The notes: generated from the letters alone by a model not told the origin. 64,000 bases of DNA from Xylogone sp. PMI_703 (GCA_021399445.1 JAJTUQ010000010.1:1-64000), one strand, 5' to 3'; positions 12,801 to 24,758 are shown, counted from the stretch's first letter. A program made the numbers and translations.

Positions 12801-15317
12801 TTATGAGTTTTTGGTCATGTTTTTTGGTCTGACGAATACATTAATAATTATACAGAAAGTAAGTAATACGATTTTGAGATTATATTTAGATCGTTTTATA
12901 ATAATATACTTAAATAACATCTTAATTTATTTTAAGACATTGGAAAAACATAAATAGTATGTCCGTACTATACTTAAGACATTGATCAATAACGACATAA
13001 AGTATAAGTTAACTAAATGTCAGTTTAATACGACAGAAGTGAAATTTCTAAATAAAATAGTTTTGGACAAAAGATTCTGAATAGACCCGGAAAAAGTAAA
13101 AGCCATTAGAGAATAACTTACTTCAAGAATAGTCAAAGAAGTTCAACAGTTTAACAGACTTGTTAATTACTATAAACATTACATAATAATTTACTCAAAA
13201 ATAATTAGCCTGTTGACGGAATTAACGAAGAAAGATACACTTTTCGTTTGAGAAAAAAGGCAGGAGAAAACTTTCCAAGAAGTTAAAGATCAGTTTGACG
13301 AAAACTGAATACTGGTTTATACTAATCCCGAGAAACCATACTTACTAGAGACAGACGCCTCAAGTAAAACGTTAAGTGAAGTCTTGTTACAAAGGGATAA
13401 CAAAGGACATTAAAGGCTAGTAGCCTTCTATTCTCGAAAATTTATTCTAGCAGAGTTAAACTATAACATTTACGAAAAAAAACTCTTAGTTATCATAGAT
13501 TGTTGTAAATATTAAAAAGTTTACTTATATAATACCAAATATTTATTCGAGATTCTATCGGACTACAAGAATTTAACAACCTTTATGACCACTAAAAATC
13601 TCAACAGTAGACAAGTGCACTAATACAAAACGTTAGTATAATATGATTTCAGGATTCGTTATATCCAAAGATCGGAGAATACTAAGGCCAATGTTCTAAG
13701 CAAGCGACCAGACTATATAAAAAGAAGTTTTAAACAAGAATTTATTATGTTTAAGAAAAAAGACAATATCCTACACCTTAACTACATACAAATATTAATA
13801 GTTATATAAGTTATTGACAAGGAATAACTAAAAAAGATTAAGTTAATTATTGCAGAAGAGAAAGAAATCTTTAAAAATCCCGAGGCCAGTTGACTCAAGG
13901 ATCAAGAATTTCCGGGCATTTAACTAAAGAATAAGAGAGTATTCATCTCACTAATAATTACCCAGGAGTTTATGAAAGAATAACATAAATTACTTATATA
14001 TAATCAATAAAGAATTACTAAGACCAAGAACTGATTATAACAAGAATTCTTTATCTTTAAACTTTAACAAAAAATCATTAAAGTCGTCAATAACTATAAC
14101 GTTTGTCATAAGGCTAGAATATCAAGAAAAAAACTTATAAAACAATTAATACTTCTTCAGATACCAAAGAAATTTTAGACTTCTATTTCATGAGATTTTA
14201 TCACAAAATTACTTTTATCAAAAAATACCAATAAACCAGATAAAGATTACTATAACTTAATCTTTACTATAATGAATAAACTTACGAAGTACTTTATTAT
14301 GTTATTATAAAAAAAAACATAAATAACCGAGGATTTAGCAGAAATTACAATTTCCAGGATTATAATAGATTATAATATTTCAGCAAAAATTATTTCGGAC
14401 AAAGATAAGCTTTTTACATCAAAATTCTGGAAAACAATCTACAAGAAATTAAGTATTAAAAGAAAAATCACCACAAAAGGATAAACTCAGACAGACAGTC
14501 AGACTGAATAAGTAAACCAGATCATAAAAATTTATCTTTGTTATTATATAAATTACAAGTAGTCAAATTAAAAAGATTTCTTACTAATGACATAATTAAT
14601 ATATAATAACATAAGAGCAAAACTACTAAAGTTATACTTTTCTTTATAAATTATGGTTATAAAGCCTAAACCCACTTCATAAAAACAAAGATAAAAAACA
14701 TTTCCAAGATAATTAAATAATAAACAGACAAATTGGAAAAAATCCACAATTACTTAAAGTACAACATCAAATTCACATAAAAATGTATAAAGAAATATTA
14801 TAATCAAAAGTATAATATAAAACTTAAATTTAAAGAAAAGGATAAAGTTTATATTATTTATAGATTTATCAAAACAACAAAACCAAGTAATAAATTAGAC
14901 TAAAAAAAGATTAACTTATACAAAATCAAAAAGAAACTGAGAAATCTGACATATAAACTAAAACTCTTTAATATTATACAAATACATTTAATATTTCATG
15001 TAATTATACTAGAAAAAGTATTACTTAGATCATTATTAGCTTTAGACTTAAAGTTAAAATAAAACTTAAATATAGAATAAGAAGTCAAAGAAATCTTAGA
15101 CAACAAGTTAATAAAGAACAAGAAATAATACTTAGTCAGATGGAAAGAATAAGAAGAATACAAATAGTTAAATACCTAGGAACCAAAAGAACACTTTATT
15201 AACTTTAGTGAACTCCTGGAAGAGTATGAACAGGCAAAGTAAGCCAGGACAGATCGAACAGAATATTGGTATAAACAAAGAAATCAACGTCAGAGGAGAA
15301 AGTCTCAAAAGGCTTAA
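9812..15317 (+). pseudogene. gag-pol: Gyp1b Gag-Pol polyprotein with chromodomain, broken
   Basis: One fused frame as in Tf1-like elements. Gag has a knuckle at 10666-10707 reading CYKY..H..EY, where two of the three Cys have become Tyr. The protease active site is Val-Asn-Ser-Gly at 11956-11967 (Asp lost). RT has Tyr-Leu-Asn-Asn at 12907-12918 in place of YLDD. RNase H shows TDAS at 13351. The integrase triad is intact: Asp 14194, Asp 14398, Glu 14506. The chromodomain (about 15075-15225) shows YLVRWK and EPKEHF motifs. The start codon is unclear; the frame opens at TTG 9812. There is a 1-nt loss in an A-run near 10560-10568, shown by comparison with Gyp1d, which stays in frame. A second frameshift lies between about 14675 and 14725. 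Many stops are former Trp codons. It cannot transpose by itself. Confidence 0.85.
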
Positions 15318-15345
15318 TCTTTGTTGGCTGAGTAATTTCTAATTA

Positions 15346-15726
15346 TTATAGTATTTCTTTTTCCTTCTTTTTCTTGAGCTTTTTTTTCTCTTTAACAATA
15401 TTTAGTTCGTCCAGCGATTTCAGACTTTAATAAAATATTTTAGTTATATATATCTTAAACATTTTACGTTATTTGTTAAAGTAAAGAACTTTTGCCTGAG
15501 CCTCGATAACCTTCTGTTAGGTTTCTAACTACAAGGAGTTAACCTTCTCTTAATTCTCTGAAAGTTTTCACTTTTCATGACTAAATGCCTCTTAATCAGT
15601 AGCTGAAGGGCCATGAACATCATATTTCGTGTTATTGTTTGTCTTAATGTATTTTGAGCATTTTAACAAATTTAGAGTAACTTAATATATTAGTTTTTTC
15701 TTTTTGTATTTATTACAAAAAAACAT
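15346..15726 (-). pseudogene. Antisense Zn2Cys6-like gene of Gyp1b, RIP-mutated
   Basis: Minus-strand frame of 126 codons plus a stop, lying between the chromodomain and the 3' LTR. From its ATG at 15726 it reads a pattern C-X2-Y-X6-Y-X8-C-X2-Y-X8-Y. Every Tyr is TAC or TAT, one G-to-A step from Cys, so the ancestral spacing is CX2CX6CX8CX2CX8C, the fungal Zn(II)2Cys6 signature. Next comes a conserved DVHGPSAT segment. A charged, probably helical region follows with SLKSLDEL and KEKKKLKKKK. Several stops (TAA, TAG) interrupt it. The homologue in Gyp2 (55498-55887) is nearly intact. I recall uncharacterised fungal proteins of this appearance but know no function for them. DNA binding is inference. 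Confidence 0.7.
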
Positions 15727-15910
15727 TTTGATCTTAGTATCTTCGATATAAGTTAATAATTTTGACAAAGCTTTCTTCTTTCGTTTTCATACAGTTTTAT
15801 TATAATTTTGTTTAAGTTTATACTTAAAGAACATAATGAAAAGGAAAGAAAGTTTAGATTATTATAAGATTTCTTATGTCTTAATTATAAGTTCTAGGAC
15901 GAAGTTAAAC

Positions 15911-15924
15911 TAAGAAAAAGATAA
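15911..15924 (+). other. Gyp1b polypurine tract
   Basis: TAAGAAAAAGATAA lies directly before the 3' LTR start TGTCAT, the expected place for plus-strand DNA priming. Confidence 0.55.
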
Positions 15925-16529
15925 TGTCATAACTTTATAAAATTATGACAAATAACTTAAGTATAAGGCTTTTATAGTTATTGCCTTAGTTAAATAAGTA
16001 TAAGTTAAAATAGTTATTTAGGACTTGATTATAATATTATTAATATTATTGTATTATTAATATTAACAAAAAGATAGTATAAGTTTAACATTAGTATTAT
16101 AAAAAGAATTGTACAAATTAAAGGATAATATTATCGAAATTATAATATTAACCCTTTGGTTGTATTAATGAGATAATAATATTATTAGAAAAATAAGTAT
16201 TATTTTTTCATTTATGTTAACGATTTGCTTATATATATAAAAGTTAGTATTAGTAGTTAAGTGAGTACCTGGATTAGATAAGCAGATCTCATGGATCCTA
16301 TGAATCCCCAGAAGGATCGATGGGATCAATAGGACTTAAAGAAAATTTACTTTTTATATAAGTAGATAAACTTATAGTAAATAAGAGTTTTGTGCTTAAC
16401 TCAATTGATTTACAGTATACCTGCATTTTATAGTAACAACCCTAAGCCTTTTAAAGCTATTCTCTTGCTTTTTACTTTCATCTATCATTTGAGTAATAAA
16501 TAACCTTAAACCTTTGTAAGAACGTTACA
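15925..16529 (+). repeat. Gyp1b 3' LTR (605 bp)
   Basis: Same length as the 5' LTR and differing mainly by C/T and G/A changes. Begins TGTCATAACTTTATAAAATT and ends GTAAGAACGTTACA. The right target duplication CTTAA follows. Confidence 0.92.
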
Positions 16530-16534
16530 CTTAA

Positions 16535-16989
16535 TATATGTTTTTTTTGTCTTTATAATATATAACTTATATAAAGAAGTCTTGTTTAAATAATTATAAG
16601 TTTTTTCCTAAAGAATAAAATACTAGGTTATTATAATATAAACTGTTAATAATGATTTTTTCAAAGTTAGTTTATATAATTTTAATTATTATCTTTAATT
16701 TCCATAATTTATACTAAAGAAGTCTATCTTACTAAGGTAACATATCTTAAAGAATATTTCTTTTAACTAATTTTTAAGTTTTTATATAATTTTTATTAAA
16801 GTAAAAAGTTATATTAACTAATATTATTCTTTTGTTTATTTATAATTTATTTGTTTGATAAAACTAAGTTATAAAATCTTTATGCTTTATATAATTAAAA
16901 AGTTTAAAGCCTCAGAAGACTTTTTTAAAAAAGTTCTTTATTCGTTTTTGGTTAAGTTCTGACTTTTTAAATATTGTAAATAAAGAATA
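16535..16989 (-). pseudogene. gag: Gyp1a fragment: C-terminal part of gag
   Basis: Minus-strand continuation of Gyp1a between the Gyp1b and Cop1b insertions. It aligns with Gyp1c at 40330-40795 (shared CTTAATATATG...TATAACTTATATAA block). It corresponds to the region between the Gag zinc knuckle and the protease. No open frame remains. Confidence 0.65.
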
Positions 16990-17219
16990 TGTTAGGAATT
17001 ATGGGAGCAGAGCATACTGGCGCTCGGTAGCTATGCGATTGGAGTAAAACGACTAATAATCCGGTAAAAGAGTATTTAAGGATATAATCCCTTAAATACT
17101 AGATAGAAGTATAAGCATACAATGCATAAGCCAATATAAGCCTATTTAACCTTACATTACAGTAATGCCTAATGAACCAATACTTCCCTTATATGAACAT
17201 AACGATCATAATCTTAACA
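16990..17219 (+). repeat. Cop1b 5' LTR (230 bp)
   Basis: TGTTAGGAATTATGGG...CATAATCTTAACA. Contains the inverted repeat AGTATTTAAGG/CCTTAAATACT (17071-17081, 17090-17100). Confidence 0.95.
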
Positions 17220-17234
17220 AGTTATGAGCCTGGA
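17220..17234 (+). other. Cop1 primer-binding site for half of initiator tRNA-Met
   Basis: AGTTATGAGCCTGGA directly follows the LTR. The Cop1d copy (48578-48592) reads GGTTATAAGCCCGGA, so the ancestral site is GGTTATGAGCCYGGA. Its complement contains GGCTCATAACC, the anticodon stem-loop of eukaryotic initiator tRNA-Met. This is the internal-tRNA primer type known from Drosophila copia and yeast Ty5. Confidence 0.75.
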
Positions 17235-17274
17235 CACATGTTGAGGCATCACTAGGAAAAATAACAATTAGGAC

Positions 17275-20200
17275 ATGTTCACCGTAAGTCTATCACCAAG
17301 GATAGCCAAAACACATGTTACTGTACAAGTCTTTGTAGAAGAAAGAAGTCTGTAAAGCATCAGTTGAAACGCAGACCGATCGGTTCCAAGTCTTGAAACA
17401 AGTAGACATACGACAAATTGTCAGTCTACAACAAGTACTTGAAGATCACAGCTCCTTAATCGGTATCAGGCATCTTGGCGTAATACTTATTTATTTATCT
17501 AAACCCAACAGTCAATTATAAATCTCTCTAACCTTGAGTTACAATACAACAACTCAAAAGACGACAAAATCTTCATCATCCTTATCTCACCGACATTTGA
17601 GAAGATAAACACTGATTACCTTGTACGCAAACGCCTTACTAACATCTTTAACAGAGCAAATTGGCAAGAATAGTTTAAACTGATAAGACTCTATTTCAAG
17701 AAAGAATCACTAAAATTTGTATTAAACAAGACAATCACAGAATACGCCTAGATTCAGAGAACCCCATCATCGATCAATATCCTTGTTACACCAGCAAGCA
17801 CGAAAACACCTAAGATCATTATTGAAAGTATAACAAAATAACTGAAGAACTTAAAGATAAAGGATAAACTACAAAGTAAATCAAAAGATAATATATAAAA
17901 TATTGAAAAGCAAGAGAAATATAAAGTTATATCTATGAAGGTTTTATATATAATTTCAATCTGTATCAATGCTATAAACAATGAACTAATCTACGATAAG
18001 TCTAAAGCTTAACTAGCATGAACAAAGCTATACTTCAAGTATAACAAGTTATTACTTTATACTGCTCAAAGTGAAATAGCTTAACTCACCTCATTCAAGT
18101 TAAAGCAAGGTATAACAATCGAAGAGAAATAAATCCGAGTACAAGAGTTGAAGAGGAAAATTGTAAAGATAACCCTTGAACTCAAGGATGACTTTAGCAT
18201 AAAACAAATATTTGAATTCTTTCTTACAAGACTCCCAGAGAAATACTCAACAGTTATAACTATAATCAACATACAACCAACACTTGAAATCGTGGACAAG
18301 ATCAACATCCTCCAAAGACATAAAGAGAAAGTCACTAACTTGACAACATTCATTGCTTGAGACAAAAGAATACAAAAATCATAGGACAAAAAGAACAAAA
18401 GCTCAAGTTAACGAAGTAGACATAAAAATAGCTCGTCTAACCAGAGAGAAGTCAAATGTTATTTATGTAACAAAAATCATTTTATCAAATATTACAAACT
18501 TAAACATAATACAAGAAAATACATTCTTGACCTTAAATTTAAGAATAATAAATCACAACATTCTCAGAAAGCAATAAAGAAGAATAAAAACAAAGGTCAC
18601 CATAAGAAGAACAAGTCAAGACGACATTCTCATGATCACGTCACTGGTCACTCTTCTGAATATGACTCAATATCAAAGATAAAGTCAAGTTTTGACGACT
18701 TATCTGAAGAAGAAGACAAAGTTATAGAAATATCAAAAAAAGTAATACATAAAGTCAAACTTTCTGTCTGGATTACAGACATTAGTACTTCTTCACATAT
18801 GACTAATAATTTTTAACTCTTTAAATAACTAATGACTGATATTAAACGTCACAAAATAAAGGTTAAAGATAAAAGGTTATATACATAAAAGAAAAGGACT
18901 ACTGAAATGAAATTGAAAGATAAAAACACTATATTATTGTTTGATATTTTATTTATTCTGAATCTTAAGGCTAATTTACTCTTTGGTTGACATATTTGTG
19001 AAAAGGGTTTTGATAACTCTTTTGATCTATATATAATATATTTTACTCAAAAAAATCAAAAGAACCAGTACATTAAAGCTAAGTAACACAGAGAAGTATA
19101 CATTATAAGTTCTATCGTGAACAAGCCAAAGGAAATAACTTTAGTTAATAATGTTAAGGCAGAGAGGGGACAGTCGTGATTTAACCTGCCTGGCGAGGAA
19201 AATCAAAGTTCTAGCAATAACACTAAAACCTCACTCACATTAACACTGAAGTTAATGAAGAAAGTCATATAATATTATAATTTATGGTATAGACAATTTA
19301 CTCATCTTGAGATAAAGAAAATCTGTAATTTACACAAGGTTATTACCTTGAGCAAACTTATACGAAAACCTGTAACCAAAGAACTTTGTGAAGTCTATGA
19401 TATTACCAAGATAAAAGATCATATTAATAAAATATTAAGTAAGTAAGAAAGTAAAAAGCTTACACTAATCTACATGAATATATATAAGCTATTCCCACTA
19501 TCAATAAATAAAGATCAATACTTTGCTCAAATTATTAATAACGTTATTCATTATATTTAAAATATTTCCACAAAGACAAGAATACATTTAGTCAAGAAGT
19601 TCAGGACATAGAAAATCCAAGTAAAATATAAAACCGAAGAGAAAGTCAAAGTTATTAAAACTAACAATGTCTCAGAATTATTATTATTATTAAATAAGTA
19701 AAGTATCTTGATCAGAATTCGGGCAGAAACAACAACAAAATATAAGTCAAACCAGAACAGTTTAACTAAACGAGTAATTCAAACTATTACAGCAAATACT
19801 CGTGTACTATTAAAAGAAGTTAACTTATTGCTTGAATTCTGGAACTACGTTGTTGAGACAAATGTATACCTGAGAAATCGAACCATATCTAGCCCGACAA
19901 TTGATAAGAAGATCGTTAGCCTATATCAAGTATTCACAGGAGAAATCCTAAGCATTAATCATATCAGAGTTTTTGGATATAAATACATATTATACATCAA
20001 CCGGAAAGAATACTCAAAAAATTCAAGAAAGAATAAGCTTATAGACTATGGACAAGTTATAATGTTTGTTGGATACAGTCCAAACATAACCCAACAGTAC
20101 AAAGTTTATATACCAAATAAAGGCTATATCATCAAATCAAGTCATATCAGCTTTTATAAAAATATTCAAGACAAAACAATTGATTTGAAACTTCAGACAA

Positions 20201-22383
20201 ATGACCCTCAAGGAACAAAGAACAAACTAGTAATTCATAAACCAAAAAGTTAACTACAAAATAAAGTCAACGAGTCTATATTATTCTCAGACCCAAAAGA
20301 TTTGAATAACTTCGAGATTATGATCCTGCTTATTACAAATCCAGTAATGATATATAACGATTCAACCAGCCTAACTGACTATTAACGTGATCAGGAAACT
20401 ACAAACGATCTAAGTGGAAATGTGTCTTACTCAAGAAGAAAGGAGGAAAATAAAGAAAATAAAATTAAAGATCAATCTTAGGTTTAAGTTAAAGACCGTG
20501 ATTCACTACCTGGTGCTAATATAACATCGCTTATTAGATTTCACCTGCCCAGCGGGGAAAATCAAGTATTACCAAAACTCACAGAAACAAAGTATAATCT
20601 TCGAAAACGACAAAGACTCAATGACTTTGATAATAAAGATTATCTTATTAAAATAATTAAAGCTATGTTTATAATACTAAAAAATCAAGATTATCAAAAC
20701 CCAGACAAAATAACTCTGGTTAGTTTAATAACAGATCTAGATATTATTATCCTAATAACGTATAAAAAGATTATTTCAGATCATAAATATAGTCAGATAT
20801 AAAAAAAAGTAATTAACGAAGAAATCATATTATTACAGCAAAATAGTACATAAAAAGAAGAAATACCCCCAGAAAGAGCAAACTTAGTCTTTACCAAATA
20901 AATATTTATTATTAAGATAAACCCCGATAAAACATTAAACAAATTCAAAACAAGACTGATTACTCAAAGCTTCTCTTAGAAATATAAACAAGATTTCACT
21001 AAGACGTTTGTACTTACGGTTAGAATAAATATTTTTCAGATATTTATAGCTATTATTACAGCAGAAAACCTTAAATATTACTCATATAACATGAAGAATA
21101 CTTTCACCGAATCATATCTACAAGAATAAATCTTCTTGTCTTAATTAGACAAAATACCTAAGTTAAAGAACGGATACATATTATGTATCTTACAGAGTTT
21201 GTATAAACTAAAACAATCCATGCAAGACTAAAACCTACTTTACAAGAATTATCTCGTTAAAATTAGATTTGTCCAAAACTTAACTAACCTTTGTTTTTAT
21301 ATCCACAAAGAACACAAAATCATATTATTCATTCACGTAAATGATATCATTACTGTTACACCAAGAGTACAAGAATTAAAATAGTTTAGAAAGACATTAA
21401 CAGATTAATTTTATACCAAGAACTTAAGAAAAATTCAAATAATCCTTAGTATCCGTATTACTAAAAATCAAAAAGAGAAAACATTATTCTTAAATCAAGA
21501 ATAATACTTAGATAATATTTTGAACCAATATAGAATAACTCAAGAAAAACATAAACCAAAGTCAGTACTAATCTTTAGTTATGACAAACTATGCCTGACT
21601 TCAGACTTTGACAAGAAAGCAAACTTGACCAAGTATCAAGAGTACATAAGAAGCTTGATATACGTGATAATAAATACCAGACCAGATATCATGTTCACTT
21701 TAGATAAGTTTAACTAATACATAAGTAATCTTAAAGAACATTATACTAGTACTGTAAAAGAACTCTTGAGATATACCAGATCAACGATCAAACAGCATGT
21801 CTATTATAGGCCAACTTTAATTCAAGCTAACCAATCATCACATCAAAGTAATAACGACAACAGACAAGCCAATAATTTTATACTAGTCATGTATTCAGAT
21901 ACAGACTGGGCAAAAGACAAGACTGACCAGAAAAGCACTTCAGGAAACATAACCATACTTTACAGAGAGCCTGTTTCCTGGAGGAATAAGAAGTAACATT
22001 CAATGGCAACTTCAAGCACTGAATCAGAATACATTACAATGTCAATATGTATCAAGCAAAGCCAATAGATCACTTAAATATTCCGTGATATAGGATTCTC
22101 TCAATATATTAGGTCAGACCTGATGACTGTACAAATATTAAGAGATAATTAAGACGTACTTACATTAATAAAGAACCTACACCTTCACGAACGATCAAAA
22201 CATATTGATATCTGTTACTATTATATCCATGACCTAGAAAAGCATAAACGTATTATCATCAGTTATGTTCCTACAGCAGATATGGTAACTGATGGTATGA
22301 CAAAGCCATTACAGAAGACAATGTTCATGCAGTTCAAGGAACTACTTGGTCTAACAACAGTAAGAACAATTAAGAGACAGTAA
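17275..22383 (+). pseudogene. gag-pol: Cop1b Gag-Pol polyprotein, single frame with RIP stops
   Basis: About 1,700 codons in one phase with many stops but no frameshift seen. A Gag core of the copia UBN2 type runs to about 18360. The zinc knuckle begins CYLC at 18457. The protease site is Asp-Ile-Ser-Thr at 18778-18789, where DTGA is expected; all three changes are transitions. In integrase the first acid is Asn (19477) and the Glu before Arg-Val-Ile-Gln is Lys (19768). The integrase C-terminal part is open at 19708-20253. RT has HVND at 21334-21345 (second-last Asp lost). RNase H shows YSDTDWA, STESEYI, HIDI and VTDGMTKPL. The stop is TAA at 22381. The start ATG 17275 is chosen because the frame-preserving homology begins just after it. 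The loss of catalytic residues makes it inactive. Confidence 0.88.
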
Positions 22384-22459
22384 GAGCGGTCAGAGGTAAT
22401 ACTGACAAGATGAGACTGACATAGGCTACATTATAGCACCTGTATAATCTGAGTAGGAG

Positions 22460-22689
22460 TGTTAGGAATTATGGGAGCAGAGCATACTAACGCTCAGTAA
22501 TTATACGATCGGAGTAGAACGACTAATAATCCAGTAAGAGAATATTTAAGGGTACAACCCCTTAAATACTAGATAAAAATATAAGTATACAATACATAAG
22601 CCAATATAAGCCTATTCAACCCTACATTACAGTAGTACCTAGTGAACCAACACTTCCCTTATATGAGCCTAATAGTCATAATCTTAACA
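22460..22689 (+). repeat. Cop1b 3' LTR (230 bp)
   Basis: TGTTAGGAATTATGGG...ATCTTAACA, preceded by the purine tract GAGTAGGAG (22451-22459) and followed by GAATA. Confidence 0.95.
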
Positions 22690-22694
22690 GAATA

Positions 22695-24136
22695 TACTAA
22701 TAAGATTTTGGTATATTCTTTTTTTTTTAAGGATTTTTATTCAACTTAATAAAAATTACCTTAAAACTTTTCATGGATTATTAACTTTTCTTTAATTTGT
22801 TCTAAAAGAAAAAGATCTAGTAAGTCAGTAATATCTTAATATTCCTCTGGAGAGAAGTTGTCAAGGTTAATAGTTTTTAAGTTTTGTTGTTTTACTTTTT
22901 CTATAGTAAACACTAATATATTTAACTTATTTACAATAAAAAAGAAAATTCCTGAAAATGTTATATTTTTAATATTATAATAAACTTCTGTCGTAAGGTC
23001 TTTTATAAGAAAAACTTATAAAATCTAGTTTATTGACTAATCTTTAAAGTCTTTAAATAACTTATCAAAGTTGTTTTATCTTATTATTAAAATATTATTT
23101 AAGTTATAAGATTTATAATCTTTTACTAAAAACATTATTAAAACTATTTTAACTTCTTTAAGCTTTTTTTTACCTTTGTTATTATATTCTAAAGTTTGAT
23201 GTTCTACTTGTCTGTACTAATAACAAAATTTTTTTTCTTTATGTTTTTTATATTATTCAAGAATAAGGTCAAATTTCTGTTTTTCTTTCTTTTTTATATT
23301 AAATTTTCTGTTTTTTTTCTTTTTAATAATAATTCTTATATCTGTTATATTTTTCTTTTTGTAAAATTTTTTATGTTTTTTCTTATCAAAATAAGTTTAT
23401 CCTAAGTTTTTTTTTAACTTTTGTTCAAAGTTTTGGTTATCGAAAATAATAATTTTATTAATTAAATCATTAAAAGTTTTTGGTTTTTTATTTATTTTAA
23501 TAATAATATTTTTTATTTCTTCTTTCAGTTTATTATAATATAAGTCCATTTTTATTTTTTTATTATACTAGACTAATATTTTCAATTTCCAAAAATCAGT
23601 AATATAATCAATAATAACATTTTTCTGCTTGAGTTCTTTTAATTTATGTTTTACATTAGTTATTTTATTTATGTTTTTGAATACTAATTCAAGATTGTTC
23701 CAGAATTTCTTTATATTACTGAAAATGTCTATCGTTATTTGTTAATATTTAGTCTTGTTATCTGTGGTTAAATAATTCAAGAAATAAGGTTGAAACCAGT
23801 TAAAAGTAATATTGTCTAAGTATGAGACAATCTATAAGATTTGATTAACTTTAATGTTAAACTTTGTTTTATTGAAATAAAAGTATACAATAACTTATAA
23901 TTTGTACTTGGTGAACTTGGAACAAGTTTTATTAAATCAGTTTGGTAATTAAACTTTCGGGGTTCTATAATAATCATTATTGTTTTTATTCTTTTTGTTC
24001 TCTTTATTGTTTATTTTAATATCATTGTTTATGTTGTTTCTTTTAAGCAACTCCTCGGGTTTGATAAGATTTGAAGATTCTCCTTGATGACTTATTTTCA
24101 CTTTAATCCGTGAGATCTCTGAGATAGTGTTCAAAG
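22695..24136 (-). pseudogene. gag: Gyp1a fragment: leader and N-terminal gag
   Basis: Minus-strand 5' part of Gyp1a, next to its 5' LTR. A 61-codon open stretch starts at 24134 (MNTISEISRIKVKISH...). It does not resemble the Gyp1b Gag start (MKLENIIARDSS). The leader CTTTGAACACTATCTC matches the Gyp2 leader in 14 of 16 positions. Downstream sequence to 22695 is AT-rich and closed. Its length (about 1.44 kb) fits the Gyp1b interval 9801-11173. So the 5' gag portion is either a divergent subfamily or a mosaic. Confidence 0.55.
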
Positions 24137-24753
24137 TATAATATTCTTATGTTAGGGTTTAGTTATTATTTAAATAATAAACTTAAAAAGTCAAAAGAAC
24201 AAGTAAAACTTAGATTATAAAACTTTATTATAAAATGTAAATATATTATAAATCAATTAAGTTAAGTACGAAATTCTTATTTACTGTAAAACTATCTGCT
24301 TATATAATATATATTAATGACTGGATTCTCTTAGATCTTTATGGTCTTAGATCCAAGAAATCTTATCTAGTCCTAGATCTAAAAGATTTTATTTAGTCTT
24401 ATTTGTCATATATTTGTTTATTTACTAATATTAATTTTTTGTACATACAAACAAATAATTAACACAAAAAGAAAAGTAATATTATTTTCCTGATAATATT
24501 ATCATTTAGTTAATATAACTAAAGATTTAGTACTATAACTTTAATAATATTATTCTTTAGCTTGTATAACCCTTTTTATAATATTAATGTTGAACTTGTA
24601 CTATCTTTTCATTAATATTAATAATATGATAATACTAATAATACTATAACCAGGTCCTTGATAACCATCTTAATTTATACTTATTTAATTAAAGTAATAA
24701 CTATAAGAGCCTTATACTTAAGTTACTTGTCATAACCTTACGAGGTTATAACA
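24137..24753 (-). repeat. Gyp1a 5' LTR (617 bp)
   Basis: The minus-strand LTR runs from TATAATATTCTTATGTTAGG (ancestral TGTAACGTTCCT...) to CGAGGTTATAACA (ancestral TGTCACGACC on the element strand). Strongly RIP-mutated. The flanking 5 bp outside is TTAGT. Confidence 0.85.
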
Positions 24754-24758
24754 TTAGT

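Larger units (their letters stand above)
9196..16529 (+). mobile_element. Gyp1b: complete Ty3/gypsy chromovirus-like retrotransposon
   Basis: A 7334-bp plus-strand element inserted head-to-head into Gyp1a. The LTRs are 605 bp each (9196-9800, 15925-16529). The target duplication is CCTAA/CTTAA, differing by one C-to-T change. The internal region holds one fused Gag-Pol frame with a C-terminal chromodomain, then an antisense gene, then a purine-rich tract before the 3' LTR. RIP is moderate. The integrase triad survives, but the RT and protease acids are lost. Confidence 0.93.
16990..22689 (+). mobile_element. Cop1b: best-preserved complete Ty1/copia element
   Basis: A 5700-bp plus-strand element inserted in the gag of Gyp1a. 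It is flanked by GAATA at 16985-16989 and 22690-22694. LTRs are 230 bp each. The internal region is one reading frame (all motifs in the same phase) from about 17275 to 22383. It is less RIP-damaged than Cop1a, Cop1c and Cop1d and is used here as the reference for the family. Confidence 0.95.
1028..24753 (-). mobile_element. Gyp1a: Ty3/gypsy retrotransposon, truncated on the left, split by three nested elements
   Basis: Minus-strand chromoviral-type gypsy. Its pieces are 1028-2217, 7885-9195, 16530-16989 and 22690-24753. Each junction is the insertion of a complete element with target duplications: ACTTT for Cop1a, CCTAA/CTTAA for Gyp1b and GAATA for Cop1b. Removing the inserts leaves about 5.0 kb, against about 7.3 kb for intact Gyp1b, so roughly 2.3 kb is missing at the left (integrase end, chromodomain, 3' LTR). 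Orientation and content follow from alignment by eye to Gyp1c (37923-42772) and to the reverse complement of Gyp1b. It is heavily RIP-degraded and is the oldest layer of this stack. Its leader after the 5' LTR reads CTTTGAACACTATCTC, closer to Gyp2 than to Gyp1b. Confidence 0.85.

Noticed and set aside
18081..18398. 105-codon open frame on the minus strand
   Set aside because: Exact antisense of the Cop1b Gag frame, which has clear Gag homology. Hydrophobic look comes from reading lysine- and glutamate-rich sequence backwards.
23196..23405. 69-codon Phe-rich frame that looks like a membrane protein
   Set aside because: Antisense of an A-rich Gyp1a gag stretch; composition alone explains it.
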